Notes: a model not told the origin generated them from the letters alone. Counted from the first letter of the stretch, positions 1 to 8,981 are shown. The stretch: 28,133 nt of DNA from JAGOEF01 sp964511665 (GCA_964511665.1 CAZEHA010000044.1:1-28133), one strand, 5' to 3'. A program made the numbers and translations.

Positions 1-2
1 TG

Positions 3-785
3 GCTCCTGCCAAGAAAGACGAAGCCAGGCTGCTGGTAAGAAATGTGTTGCGCTGCATCGATTTTTTTGGTGCCGAACGCATGGTTCGCATCAATCAGGG
101 AGAGCGCGGCCTCGACGATCTGAAATTTGTGGTGCCGCATAATGTTAACCTGATACTTGTTCCCAAGTGCGAAAGCGTTGAATATCTGAAACAGGTTGAC
201 GAAACCATACAGAAGTACAAATCGCCGGAATTTCATTCGAATCAAATATTTCTGATGCCTATTATAGAAAGTGCGATGGGCGTTGAAATGGCTTTTGAAC
301 TGGCCAAAGCTACGCCGAATGTGGTGGCACTTGCTATTGGTCTCGAAGATTTCACAGCCGATTTGGGAACCAAACGCACCCAAGAGGGAACCGAATCGAT
401 GTATGCACGCTGGCGGCTTGTAAATGCTTGCAAAGCAGCAGGAATTCAACCTATCGACTCGGTGTATAGCGATGTTGACAATATGGATGGCTTGCGCGAA
501 ACTGTTCAGGTGTCGAGAGGCCTTGGTTTCGAAGGGATGGGTTGCATTCATCCGCGTCAGGTGCCCGTGATACAGCAATGCTTTGCCCCCGATGCCGATG
601 AGCTGGACAAGGCAATGAAAATAGTAAATGCAGCGATTGAAGGCGAGAAAGCCGGGCTCGGTGTAGTTTCGCTGGGGTCGAAAATGATTGATCCACCGGT
701 GGTAAAACGCGCCGAAAAAACCTTGAATCTGGCAATTAGTTTAGGTATAATTGAACAAAACTGGAAAGACAACTATGGCAACTAA
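3..785 (+). CDS. citE: Citrate lyase beta subunit (CitE), 5' end cut off by window edge
   Basis: This is the citryl-ACP lyase subunit of citrate lyase, which splits citryl-ACP into oxaloacetate and acetyl-ACP in the cytoplasm. The open frame runs in from the window edge; 260 residues are visible and perhaps 30-40 N-terminal residues are missing compared with the usual length of about 290-300. Family marks of the HpcH/HpaI aldolase/citrate lyase fold are visible: MPIIESAMGV carries the acidic metal-site Glu, GLEDFTADLG carries a conserved Asp, and GCIHPRQV lies near the C-terminus. An internal GTG at 45 is not the start, because coding similarity continues upstream of it (LLVRNV). Its stop overlaps the start of citF by 11 bases, so the two are surely co-translated. 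citD, the acyl carrier subunit, would be expected further upstream, outside the window. Confidence 0.93.
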   Translation, partial: APAKKDEARLLVRNVLRCIDFFGAERMVRINQGERGLDDLKFVVPHNVNLILVPKCESVEYLKQVDETIQKYKSPEFHSNQIFLMPIIESAMGVEMAFELAKATPNVVALAIGLEDFTADLGTKRTQEGTESMYARWRLVNACKAAGIQPIDSVYSDVDNMDGLRETVQVSRGLGFEGMGCIHPRQVPVIQQCFAPDADELDKAMKIVNAAIEGEKAGLGVVSLGSKMIDPPVVKRAEKTLNLAISLGIIEQNWKDNYGN

Positions 786-2331
786 CATGATAAAAAATGC
801 AGTGGGACGACTGGTTCCCGACAACATCAACGGACAAAGCGCCGTTCCGTTTAAAGGCGTAGGCAAACACCGCCCCGAAGGACGTAAATACGCCCCCCCT
901 ATTCCAACCTGCATCGACTATCCGGATGACGGCAACAAAGTGGTGAAATCGTTGAAGGAAGCCCTTGAACTGTGTGGCTTGCGCGATGGCATGTGTATAT
1001 CGACACACCACCACCTGCGCGATGGCGACATGGTGAGCAATACCGTTTTCGACATTGCTAACAGCAAGGGTGTTAAAGACCTTGTGTGGCTGCCATCGGC
1101 ATCGTTTCCGGTAAACGACCCTATGGTAGAGTATCTGATTGACGGCACCATTAACCGAATAGAAGGAAGTATGAACGGACCGCTGGGACGGGCTGTGTCG
1201 GAAGGGAAAATGAAAGGCATGGCTGTGTTGCGTTCGCATGGCGGACGTGTGCAGGCCATTCAGGATGGTGAAGTGAAAATTGACATTGCCGTGATTGCAT
1301 GCCCCAGTGCCGATATGTTTGGCAACGCTACCGCAACCGAAGGTCCTTCGGCATGTGGTGTGCTTGGCTATGCCAAACCCGACTATTTGTATGCCGATAA
1401 AGTGATTGTGGTAACCGACAATTTGGTGCCTGTTCCCTGTTTTCCAATGCTAATAGAGGGCAATTATGTTGACTATGTGGTCGTGGTCGATAAAATTGGT
1501 ATGCCCGAAAAAATTGTTTCGGGAACCACTACCATTACCCGCAGCCCCGACCGCCTGCTGATAGCCGAACTTACCGCTAAATTCTGCGAAGTTACCGGTA
1601 TGCTGCGCGATGGTTGCTATATGCAGGCCGGTGCCGGTGGCACATCGCTGGCTATTGGCTATTTTATGCATCAAATACTGAAAGCAAAAGGACAGGCTTG
1701 TCAGCTTGGCTTTGGCGGAACTACCAAATACATGGTTCAAATGCTTGAGGAAGGCACCATGAAGCACATTTTAGATGCTCAGGCTTTTGACCTTGATGCA
1801 GTGGCTTCGATTAGCCGAAATCTGAACCACCACCACTACCCTGTTTTTAATGCTTATAATTTTCATTCGAAAGGGAATCTGACCTCGATGATGGACATAA
1901 TGATACTGGGAGCTACCGAAGTTGATTTGAACTTTAACGGAAACGTGGTAACACACTCCGACGGGTATTTGCTTCACGGTATTGGCGGATGGCAAAACTG
2001 CTTGCATGCACGCAATGTTATACTGCCTGTTCCGCTGTTCCGCGACCGCATTCCGGTGATTGTTGACGAAGTAACCACAGTAACCGGCCCCGGCGAAATG
2101 ATTGACGTGATAATAACCGAACGCGGCATTGCCATTAACCCGAAAAGACAGGATTTGATTGATGCAGTGAAAGGCTCGGGATTACCACTAAAAACCATAG
2201 AACAACTGAAAGCCGAAGCCGACGCGTTGTGCGGAATTCCACAAAAACCACGATATAAGGACCGTGTAGTGGCTGCCATTAAATGGGTAGATGGAACGGT
2301 GATAGACTGTGTGCGACAACTCGATATTTAA
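775..2331 (+). CDS. citF: Citrate lyase alpha subunit / citrate CoA-transferase (CitF)
   Basis: CitF swaps the acetyl group on the acyl carrier subunit for citrate, making citryl-ACP for CitE. The product has 518 residues, close to the family's usual length of about 510. The N-terminus (NAVGRLVPDNINGQ, then KYAPPIPTC) and the THHHLRDGD stretch near residue 85 are typical of CitF. Glycine-rich CoA-transferase segments follow, such as GAGGTSLAIGYF and GFGGTT. ATG 775 was chosen over TTG 751 because it begins the conserved part and gives a short 11-base overlap with citE, typical of translational coupling. A strong terminator follows the stop directly, so citF is the last gene of its operon. Together with citE it indicates fermentative citrate use, or internal citrate cleavage, in an anaerobe. 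Confidence 0.95.
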   Translation: MATNMIKNAVGRLVPDNINGQSAVPFKGVGKHRPEGRKYAPPIPTCIDYPDDGNKVVKSLKEALELCGLRDGMCISTHHHLRDGDMVSNTVFDIANSKGVKDLVWLPSASFPVNDPMVEYLIDGTINRIEGSMNGPLGRAVSEGKMKGMAVLRSHGGRVQAIQDGEVKIDIAVIACPSADMFGNATATEGPSACGVLGYAKPDYLYADKVIVVTDNLVPVPCFPMLIEGNYVDYVVVVDKIGMPEKIVSGTTTITRSPDRLLIAELTAKFCEVTGMLRDGCYMQAGAGGTSLAIGYFMHQILKAKGQACQLGFGGTTKYMVQMLEEGTMKHILDAQAFDLDAVASISRNLNHHHYPVFNAYNFHSKGNLTSMMDIMILGATEVDLNFNGNVVTHSDGYLLHGIGGWQNCLHARNVILPVPLFRDRIPVIVDEVTTVTGPGEMIDVIITERGIAINPKRQDLIDAVKGSGLPLKTIEQLKAEADALCGIPQKPRYKDRVVAAIKWVDGTVIDCVRQLDI

Positions 2332-2336
2332 TGAGG

Positions 2337-2360
2337 AAGCGGCTTGGCCGCTTTTTTTTT
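2337..2360 (+). terminator. Rho-independent terminator of the cit operon
   Basis: A perfect 7-bp stem, AAGCGGC (2337-2343) with GCCGCTT (2347-2353), closes a 3-nt loop. It is followed by an unbroken T run to 2360 and starts 6 bases after the citF stop. Confidence 0.92.
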
Positions 2361-2463
2361 GATTGAAGATTTCGGGCGCAAGCGAGCTTCGAGTGCTATG
2401 GGATAATAATTTGGGGAGAATAGATGCAGCACAAGACGGGTTATTGTGATGGGCAGGGAACGA

Positions 2464-2754
2464 ATGGCTTTGAAGTTGGTTGTGCGGGATGGAAAATCGG
2501 GAGAGGCTATTTCGGGAGTAAAAATATTGGTTAGGAAATGTAAGGATGGCGAAGTGGTTGTAAGGCGGCTGACCGCAAAGAATGGTAAAAGAGGTGGTGT
2601 TTATGTGCAAAATTTGGCTGACGGCAGGTATTGGGTTGATTTAGAGAAATCGGGGTATGAAAGCGTAGGCGTTGAAGTTTTTGTGAATACTGGAGAGTTG
2701 CGTAAGGTGGCGGTTGAGATGTGGAAAAAGGACGGACACACCCCCGATTATTGA
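2464..2754 (+). CDS. Small protein with carboxypeptidase-regulatory-like (transthyretin-type) beta-sandwich domain
   Basis: A 96-residue protein that is essentially one small beta-sandwich domain. The pattern of short beta strands with AISGVKILVR, a central Gly-rich turn (KNGKRGGVYVQNLADGRYWVDL) and a final KVAVEM strand recalls CarboxypepD_reg/Cna-B-like domains, usually found as modules of larger surface or TonB-linked proteins. No signal peptide is visible, which is odd for such a domain. ATG 2464 is preferred over GTG 2446 and ATG 2449 because AGGGAA lies just upstream, acting as a plausible ribosome site. The C-terminus converges on the minus-strand 60-residue frame and overlaps it by 7 bases. 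It may be a free-standing domain or a fragment of a larger gene. The function is unknown. Confidence 0.5.
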   Translation: MALKLVVRDGKSGEAISGVKILVRKCKDGEVVVRRLTAKNGKRGGVYVQNLADGRYWVDLEKSGYESVGVEVFVNTGELRKVAVEMWKKDGHTPDY

Positions 2755-2930
2755 TTTTTGATTGGTTTGGTTTTTAAATAATCGTTGATGATTTCGGGGG
2801 TAAAAAGAGAGGCGTTGAATTGCCATGGACCAATTTTGGATTGGAAATAGTGCTTTGCGGATTGTGTTTTCCAAGTACCAAGAGTTATATTTTCGGATAG
2901 GTCGGTCAAACTATATTTTATTCCAGTCAT
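2748..2930 (-). CDS. Possible 60-residue hypothetical protein overlapping the end of its upstream neighbour
   Basis: An ATG at 2930 lies inside the 3' end of the 149-residue gene, a 20-base overlap on the same strand. The frame runs 60 codons. Its product is rich in aromatic residues (for example TLGTWKTQSAKHYFQ, then PWQFNASLFTP) and looks more like a real protein than a chance frame. I do not recognise the family. The overlap suggests translational coupling as the third gene of the restriction-modification unit. It could instead be the decayed C-terminal part of a longer gene. The 3' end overlaps the convergent plus-strand gene by 7 bases. Confidence 0.4.
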   Translation of the reverse strand: MTGIKYSLTDLSENITLGTWKTQSAKHYFQSKIGPWQFNASLFTPEIINDYLKTKPIKNQ

Positions 2931-3360
2931 CAAACTTTTGTTCAATAATATTATTGATTTGGATAACAATGTTTAGTAAATTATCCCTATAGAAAGATTC
3001 TAATGAAACATCTGAAATCAAATCGGGGTTGCCGCTGCTATGGTACTGGCCTTCAAATTTTTGTAATTCCTTTCTAATATTTTTATCATAATAAAAATAA
3101 TTTGATTTTACTTCTTTATAATAGCGACGCATGATTTGTAAAAAACTTGTTTTACTGTCGCAATCAGGGATATAATTGTAAAAGCAATGCGAAGTAAATT
3201 CATACAGTTTAATATATGCCAATCGTTTTCGTTTATCATAGAGTTTAATTTTTTCGATTTTTATCTGCGTTTTTCGACTTAGCGTTTCTTTAATAAAAAT
3301 ACTTATTAGCGATACGGCTGCACCAACAATAATCGAAACTAAGACAATCAATGTATCCAT
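2911..3360 (-). CDS. Hypothetical membrane-anchored protein downstream of the type IIG enzyme
   Basis: A 149-residue protein with one clear N-terminal membrane helix (about residues 3-23, LIVLVSIIVGAAVSLISIFI). A basic helical stretch follows (RKTQIKIEKIKLYDKRKR), then a mostly helical soluble part with many Tyr, Lys and Asn. It begins 7 bases after the stop of the restriction-modification gene on the same strand, so the two are probably co-transcribed. Base composition is A+T rich like that gene and unlike the cit genes. I do not recognise a named family. The context suggests an accessory protein in a defence unit, but the sequence itself shows no nuclease, ATPase or toxin motif. Confidence 0.7.
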   Translation of the reverse strand: MDTLIVLVSIIVGAAVSLISIFIKETLSRKTQIKIEKIKLYDKRKRLAYIKLYEFTSHCFYNYIPDCDSKTSFLQIMRRYYKEVKSNYFYYDKNIRKELQKFEGQYHSSGNPDLISDVSLESFYRDNLLNIVIQINNIIEQKFDDWNKI

Positions 3361-3367
3361 AAAATTA

Positions 3368-6300
3368 TTATTTTATTTCTGTAATTAATAACACTTCCTC
3401 CTTACTCAAACCATACAACTCATAAACCAATTGGTCGATTTGGTTTTCAATTTCAGTAATATCTGCTTGCTGATTATTGGTTTTCTCTTGTATTGCTTTG
3501 TCAGCTAATAAGGATAATTTATTGTGTATTGTAGCGTCAATATTTGGGATTGGAATTTGCTCAAAATATTGTGGTTTAACTTCGATATAACCACCGCTTC
3601 TTATTACACAAATACTTTTTAAAAAATGCCAAACAACATTTGAGTTTAGAACCGCTAATAGTGCTTTATCATTTGAAGGCAGAAAAACTGCTGGAGCATT
3701 CAAATAAACACCTGTTTCATCAAATGCAAACTTGTTGTTGTTTTGAAGATTGGGAAAAATGATTTTCGGTTTTTCAAACAAATCATAATAGGCACAGTTT
3801 CTTAATTCCCACCAAAACTCACCTTTATCAAAACGCTTTTTTGCTTTCTCTATAAATGGTTCAAGATGATTGAAAATTTCAGGATAGGTTTCCTTCATTA
3901 TTTTAAATGCTACATCTTCACTTAGTTTACCAAAATTCTTTGATGTTGATTTGCTATCAAAGACAATCATTTTTTTGAACGGTTGTGGTGTTGCCCATTT
4001 CTTCAAGTCTTTGCCATCATAAACATCTTTTAAAACAGTATAGCACCCAAGGTCATTTTCAGTAATGAATGCTTCATTTAATCCTGTTATAATTCCTCGA
4101 TAGCATTTTCCATAAAGTTCGCCAATCGTTTTATTTTCTTGAATCTTTGTCAGTACATTTTGTTCAAATGAACTGATGAAGTTCCAAGTAGCAGTATTCA
4201 ATTTGTCTTGTGTAACTTTTGCGTAAATTGAAATATTGTTTAATAAATCCTTGTCGTAGAAGTTGGCTTTCGTGTATTTGAAAAATTTGAAATCACTTTT
4301 GTGATTTGCTTTTTGAGCTATCAATATAATTGGATATGTAGTTGCTTCTTCAAATACAACAACTTCAGTAAAATCAATATATCTTTCAAAGCTGAAATTA
4401 TTTTCGACAAACTCTCTTAATGTTCTCCCTGCAGAGGTTTTGTCGAAAGTGTTATTTATGAAAGAAAAATAACCTTTGTCTTTCATTATTCTGTGGCTCA
4501 ATTCATAAAAATAAGAGAAGATGTCGCCACCAGCAGTAAATACTTTGTAATTTGTTTGAAGAAAGTTTTTAAATTCTCCAAGTTCTTCCTGTCTTATATA
4601 CGGTGGATTCCCTATAACCACATCAAAACCAATAAAATCGCCGCTATCGTTTAGTACTTCGGGGAATTCGAAGCGCCATTCGAAAGAATTTTCGAAAATT
4701 ACATTTTGCTTAATTTCCTCTATTTTAGACGATATTTCAGCAATCTCTTTTTCCAGTTTTGCTTGCTCCGATTTGCGTTTGCGTTCAATTTCTTTTCCTT
4801 TTTTTCCATATTGTTCGCCAGGTTCAAATAAAAAATTTCCAGTAAAACGATTATATAATTCGTTGGCCAGCTTATCGTGTCGCGTTTTTAAAGGATCGTT
4901 GTTTCGAATTTCGGAAGAAAAATCTTGTTTTATTTTTAAGATTAGTTTCTCCATTTCGTGTTTCACCTCTTTGCTTTTTGCATTACGGTAGTTGGCAACT
5001 GCCATGCGGTAGCTATCAATTGACCATTTGCTTTTTCTTAATGCCTGCTTCAAATCGGAATTAAGAGCAAAACGACTTATAAGCGAGTTGCCACATTTAA
5101 TATTAATGTCGATATTAGGAAGCGTTTCAAGCTCCGTTTCGTTTTTGTAAAACGCATTTTTCAACAACTCAATCCACAAACGCAAACGGCAAATTTTTAC
5201 TGAATTGGGGTTTATATCAACACCAAACAAACAGTTTTCGATTATGGTTTGTTTTTCGTGAAAGAGAGTTTCCTGAATGCGTTGGCTTTCTTTATTTGTA
5301 GGGTTATACTCGAAAAGTTCTCCATCTTCATCGGTAACAATTAATTCGTCGTTTACAACTTCGAAATGATATTCTTTTAAACGCTTTCCATCACGGTCTT
5401 GCAATATTTTAAGGTCGCTTTTAATTGCAATTATTTCATTGAGTGCCGATACCAGAAAGTGACCTGAACCCACAGCAGGGTCGCAAATTTTGATGCTGTT
5501 GATAATTTTATTGGCCTCGTTTCGGTTGTCGATTTTATCGTAAAGCGAATCAATATCGGTGCAATTCCAGTTTTTGGCTTCGTTGAATTTTTGAATTACC
5601 GCTTTACGAATAGTTTCGCGGCACATGTACATTGTAATGAAACCCGGAGTAAAAAAGGAACCGTCTTTGTAACCGTTGATTTTTTCGAAAATTAAACCCA
5701 GAACAGATGCATTAATGAGGGTTTTATTGTCTTCTTGAATGTCTTCGGCACCCTCACTTGAAAAATCGTAGGAATCTAAAAACTCAAACAGATATTCCAA
5801 AGTAGTGAGTTCACCGGTACGCTTTTTACCAGTATTGTCTTTAAGAACGGTTGTAGGAATGATAGGTATTTTTTCATCATCAGCCAAATTGCTGATTAAG
5901 AGAGTGGAATGCTCGATTTCGGTAGGTTCGAAAAGCGAAGAGTTTAAAAACGGAACATGCGAAAATTCGACATTTAATTTTGAACTTCTGTCGAGATGCT
6001 TTCGTGCGAGAACTTGAAAAAACAATGTATTTAAATCGTCGTAGTTTCTAATTTTCTCGAAATTTAAAAAGCTGTAAGCTTTATCGCCTTTATGGTATTT
6101 AATTAGCTGAGCTTCGAGGAGTTTTAAAAAAAGAATTCTGTTTATCCAGGTAATTGTTAATTCAAGACCGACAGCAAAAAGTTGTTCGTGCATGGTTGCT
6201 CCAATTTTTTTTGGATTGTCGAGTCGGCTAATTTTATCGAGAGCATCTAATTGATTGATGGCGTTTTCGAGCAAAGAGCCTTCGTCTCTGGCGTTTTCGG

Positions 6301-7126
6301 GTTTTCTTTCAATTAGTTTCTTGCTTCCTTGTTTTGTTTCGGTAAGCCCGATGATGTGCAATAATTCGGAATAAAACCGTTTGTCGAGGCTATTACTGTC
6401 GTTGGAAAATGGTAATTTGAGTAAGTGTTCGGGTGAAAAGAGTTTGAAAAGTGCAATCAGTTTTGTGTCGTCGATTTTGTCATCGTTTCTCAAAGGTTTC
6501 TCGTACACACGCAGGTCGAAGTAAGTAAAAACAATTTCGGATTTAATATTTTCGACAAAGGGTTTCGCAATTTCGGAATAGAAAAAATCTGTTGATTTTC
6601 CAGACAATCGCCCTTCTTCGAAGTCGGTAAATTGCTTCACAAGGATTTTATTGTTTGCAAACAATTTTTCGAAAACATTGGCTTCGAAAATGAACCACTC
6701 GTTGATATTAGTAGCAATAATATGTTTGATTTCAAGATTTTTCTCGGAAACTCTTTCTCTCAGATAATACAAAATCATTTCATGAAACGCTTTAACGTTG
6801 ATATTATCAAGGCTCAGCATTTCAGATTTGTTTGAAGTTTTTTTCGCTTCAATAATTACACCGACAGTGCTTTTCGAATCTTTTCCGTTGTAGATTACCA
6901 GATCGTTTCTACCTTTTGTGTTAAGGAAAAAGTTTGGATGATAGTAGGTTCTATTCAGAAAAGATGCAACCAGATTTTTATGAAACTCTTCTGATTCATT
7001 CGGGTTTGAACGATCGATAAGTTCAATTAAATTAGATTTAAATGTTTCGATGTCGGTTCTATTTGGCTTTAGCTTCAGAAACGCTTTGTTCAGAGATTTT
7101 CTTGGGTTTAACGATTTCGTTTCCAT
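3368..7126 (-). CDS. Type IIG restriction-modification enzyme (Eco57I-like, endonuclease + N6-adenine methyltransferase + specificity in one chain)
   Basis: A 1252-residue single-chain restriction and methylation enzyme. An N-terminal PD-(D/E)xK-like nuclease core is visible: D75 in RNDLV, then E93 and K95 in VIIEAKK. The methyltransferase follows. Its AdoMet motif I is DPAVGSGHFLVSA near residue 550, and catalytic motif IV is GNPPYIRQEEL near residue 838, the NPPY type of N6-adenine methylases. The C-terminal 300 residues resemble TaqI/Eco57I-type target recognition regions, for example YRGIITGLNEAF and the final LNSNVVWHFL region. No separate specificity subunit lies nearby, as expected for IIG/IIL enzymes. 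It heads a minus-strand unit with the 149-residue membrane protein. The segment is visibly A+T richer than its flanks, which suggests acquisition by transfer. The recognition sequence cannot be read from the protein by eye. Confidence 0.9.
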   Translation of the reverse strand: METKSLNPRKSLNKAFLKLKPNRTDIETFKSNLIELIDRSNPNESEEFHKNLVASFLNRTYYHPNFFLNTKGRNDLVIYNGKDSKSTVGVIIEAKKTSNKSEMLSLDNINVKAFHEMILYYLRERVSEKNLEIKHIIATNINEWFIFEANVFEKLFANNKILVKQFTDFEEGRLSGKSTDFFYSEIAKPFVENIKSEIVFTYFDLRVYEKPLRNDDKIDDTKLIALFKLFSPEHLLKLPFSNDSNSLDKRFYSELLHIIGLTETKQGSKKLIERKPENARDEGSLLENAINQLDALDKISRLDNPKKIGATMHEQLFAVGLELTITWINRILFLKLLEAQLIKYHKGDKAYSFLNFEKIRNYDDLNTLFFQVLARKHLDRSSKLNVEFSHVPFLNSSLFEPTEIEHSTLLISNLADDEKIPIIPTTVLKDNTGKKRTGELTTLEYLFEFLDSYDFSSEGAEDIQEDNKTLINASVLGLIFEKINGYKDGSFFTPGFITMYMCRETIRKAVIQKFNEAKNWNCTDIDSLYDKIDNRNEANKIINSIKICDPAVGSGHFLVSALNEIIAIKSDLKILQDRDGKRLKEYHFEVVNDELIVTDEDGELFEYNPTNKESQRIQETLFHEKQTIIENCLFGVDINPNSVKICRLRLWIELLKNAFYKNETELETLPNIDINIKCGNSLISRFALNSDLKQALRKSKWSIDSYRMAVANYRNAKSKEVKHEMEKLILKIKQDFSSEIRNNDPLKTRHDKLANELYNRFTGNFLFEPGEQYGKKGKEIERKRKSEQAKLEKEIAEISSKIEEIKQNVIFENSFEWRFEFPEVLNDSGDFIGFDVVIGNPPYIRQEELGEFKNFLQTNYKVFTAGGDIFSYFYELSHRIMKDKGYFSFINNTFDKTSAGRTLREFVENNFSFERYIDFTEVVVFEEATTYPIILIAQKANHKSDFKFFKYTKANFYDKDLLNNISIYAKVTQDKLNTATWNFISSFEQNVLTKIQENKTIGELYGKCYRGIITGLNEAFITENDLGCYTVLKDVYDGKDLKKWATPQPFKKMIVFDSKSTSKNFGKLSEDVAFKIMKETYPEIFNHLEPFIEKAKKRFDKGEFWWELRNCAYYDLFEKPKIIFPNLQNNNKFAFDETGVYLNAPAVFLPSNDKALLAVLNSNVVWHFLKSICVIRSGGYIEVKPQYFEQIPIPNIDATIHNKLSLLADKAIQEKTNNQQADITEIENQIDQLVYELYGLSKEEVLLITEIK

Positions 7127-7263
7127 TGATGGTAATTAATCAAATTTATTCTCAGGTAAAAATAACTTTTAATGGCGGAAAATAAAAAATCATTTTGCAG
7201 ATGGTTAATAATTTCCAATAAGAAAAGTGAGAAGTCTTATAAAAAACGTTTTTCTATATTAGC

Positions 7264-7277
7264 GGCATAGCTATGCC
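7264..7277. repeat. Perfect 14-bp palindrome
   Basis: GGCATAGCTATGCC reads the same on both strands. It lies between the restriction-modification gene (starting at 7126, minus) and the end of the FAD oxidoreductase gene (7332). It could be an operator or simply a small hairpin. No T run follows, so it is not a terminator. Confidence 0.5.
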
Positions 7278-7331
7278 AGCCTATGAGAGTAAATGCCAAT
7301 GCAGACTGCAGAGGCCACTCCTCTCCTGCTA

Positions 7332-8891
7332 TTATTTTTTCTCCTCGTGATAGTCTTGCTCGGTGTTTACCAGCCAAATATTTGATTTGTCGTGAATGCC
7401 GTTTACAATGTTTTGCACGGCAGTGATGGCAGTGAGCATGCTGTGGTCGGAATTGTTGTAGCGGTGCATGCCGCTGCGGCCTATTAAAAACAGGTTGGGG
7501 ATGGAATCGGTATAGGCACGTATGCTGTCGAATTTGTCGTAGGCACCGTAGTAAACCGGATAGGTGTTTTCCATGCGCAACACGGTGGTGTCGATAACCT
7601 GACTCCTGCTAGCAATACCCATGCGCTCGAGTTCGGCAATAGCCAGCTCGCACAATTCGCTGTTGGCTGCGTTCCACAAGCCGGAATCGGGGTTGCAGAA
7701 ATACTCAAGCCCGAGCCACACTTTTGAAGCATCGCTTACCATAAACGGACTCCAATTGTTGAAAATTTGTATGCGCCCCATAGTTACATCGGGCTCCTGC
7801 ACATAAATCCAGTTGTCGGGTATAAGCCCGTTGCGGGTGCAAATATGTGTGGTGTTGCGGATGTTGAGCTTGTTGAGCAGCAACCCAACCGTTATAAAAT
7901 TGCGATGCAGCAAGGCATCTGAAATGTTGCGAATTTCGCCCGGAACTCCTTCGAGGCCGGCCAGTAAATCTTTCACTGTTGTGGTGCTGAACACATAATC
8001 GAAAGCTTCGGTAACGATTTCGGTATTTTGAGCATGATTATAATACGATACTACGAACCTTCCGTTGTCATCAATTCTCATGCTTCGGTATTCGCAATGC
8101 ATCAGCAGTTCAGCCCCCTGTTGCACTACATTTTCGGCCACTTTTTCCCACAATTGCCCGGGTCCGAATTTCGGGTACAAAAACCTGTCGATAAGGCTTG
8201 TTTCCTTATCTTTTTGGCTGATGTCGCTGCTTTTTTTTGCAAAAAACGATTTTAGGTAATGCCACAGCACTTTCGATACCGATAAACCTTTAACGCGCTG
8301 CGCGCCCCATTCGGCCGAGAGTTTACTGCAGGGAATGCCCCATACTTTTTCGGTGTAATCTTTAAAGAATGTTTCGTAGAGAGCCTTTCCAAAACGATTG
8401 ATGAAAAAATCTTCGAGGCTTTGCTCGTTACGAATTGGGAAAAGCCTTGCTTTCAGGTAACTGAAACCAATACGCATCATACGAAGTAAGCCCAGATTCT
8501 GTATTGTTGTTTTATTCAGACTTACCGGATAATCGAAAAATTTTCGCAGGTAGTAAATACGCGAAAGTCGCTCGCGATTTAAAAAAACTTCATCGCCCCG
8601 TGTATCCCAAATCTCGTTTTTGCAAATTGCATCGGGGGTTTCGCAAATATCGAATATATCTTGCCACCACTGCATTACAGTATCGGACTTTGAAAAGAAC
8701 CTGTGCCCGCCCAAGTCGATGCGGTTTCCTTTGTAATTCACGGTTTTTGAGATGCCGCCAATATCGCCCGATTTTTCGATAATTACAGGCCGTATATCGG
8801 TATTTTTTAGCAGTTCGAAAGCCGTTGTTAAACCGGCAGGCCCTGCTCCTATTATTAATGCTGTTTTTGTATGCCCTTTTTCGTTTGTCAT
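7332..8891 (-). CDS. NAD(P)/FAD-dependent oxidoreductase (protoporphyrinogen oxidase / UDP-galactopyranose mutase-like)
   Basis: A 519-residue flavoprotein of the amine-oxidase/UGM superfamily. The FAD-binding Rossmann motif IIGAGPAGLTTAFELL lies at about residues 13-28, followed by the acidic EK pair and GGISKTV, then DLGGHRFFSKS. Conserved blocks of the family are seen: YTEKVWGIPCSKLSAEW, GRIQIFNNWSPF and IGRSGMHRYNNSDHSML near the C-terminus. These blocks are typical of a bacterial subgroup often found with glycosyltransferases in polysaccharide clusters. No glycosyltransferase is adjacent here, and the exact substrate is unknown. It is transcribed divergently from the DUF1573 gene. A TAnnTTTG-type box (minus strand, 8896-8903) lies only a few bases before the start codon, so a leaderless transcript is possible, but this is weak. 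Confidence 0.88.
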   Translation of the reverse strand: MTNEKGHTKTALIIGAGPAGLTTAFELLKNTDIRPVIIEKSGDIGGISKTVNYKGNRIDLGGHRFFSKSDTVMQWWQDIFDICETPDAICKNEIWDTRGDEVFLNRERLSRIYYLRKFFDYPVSLNKTTIQNLGLLRMMRIGFSYLKARLFPIRNEQSLEDFFINRFGKALYETFFKDYTEKVWGIPCSKLSAEWGAQRVKGLSVSKVLWHYLKSFFAKKSSDISQKDKETSLIDRFLYPKFGPGQLWEKVAENVVQQGAELLMHCEYRSMRIDDNGRFVVSYYNHAQNTEIVTEAFDYVFSTTTVKDLLAGLEGVPGEIRNISDALLHRNFITVGLLLNKLNIRNTTHICTRNGLIPDNWIYVQEPDVTMGRIQIFNNWSPFMVSDASKVWLGLEYFCNPDSGLWNAANSELCELAIAELERMGIASRSQVIDTTVLRMENTYPVYYGAYDKFDSIRAYTDSIPNLFLIGRSGMHRYNNSDHSMLTAITAVQNIVNGIHDKSNIWLVNTEQDYHEEKK

Positions 8892-8947
8892 GTGGCAAAA
8901 CTACAAAAAAAACCAACAATAGGCTTTGCAGCATTTTATGACAAATA

Positions 8948-8981
8948 TTTGCATGGCATTTGATAATAATTTTTACTTTTG
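8948..8981 (+). promoter_or_regulatory. Bacteroidota-type promoter before the DUF1573 gene
   Basis: TTTG (8948-8951) and TACTTTTG (8974-8981) match the -33 TTTG and -7 TAnnTTTG boxes known from Bacteroides, with 22 bases between them. The start codon at 9004 lies 22 bases downstream of the -7 box. Confidence 0.65.

Noticed and set aside
736..1239. A 167-codon minus-strand frame opposite citF
   Set aside because: It is a shadow of citF with His/Phe-rich, non-protein-like composition.
7280..7331. Terminator after the FAD oxidoreductase gene
   Set aside because: Only short stems (AGAGG/CCTCT, GCAG/CTGC) without a following T run on the minus strand.
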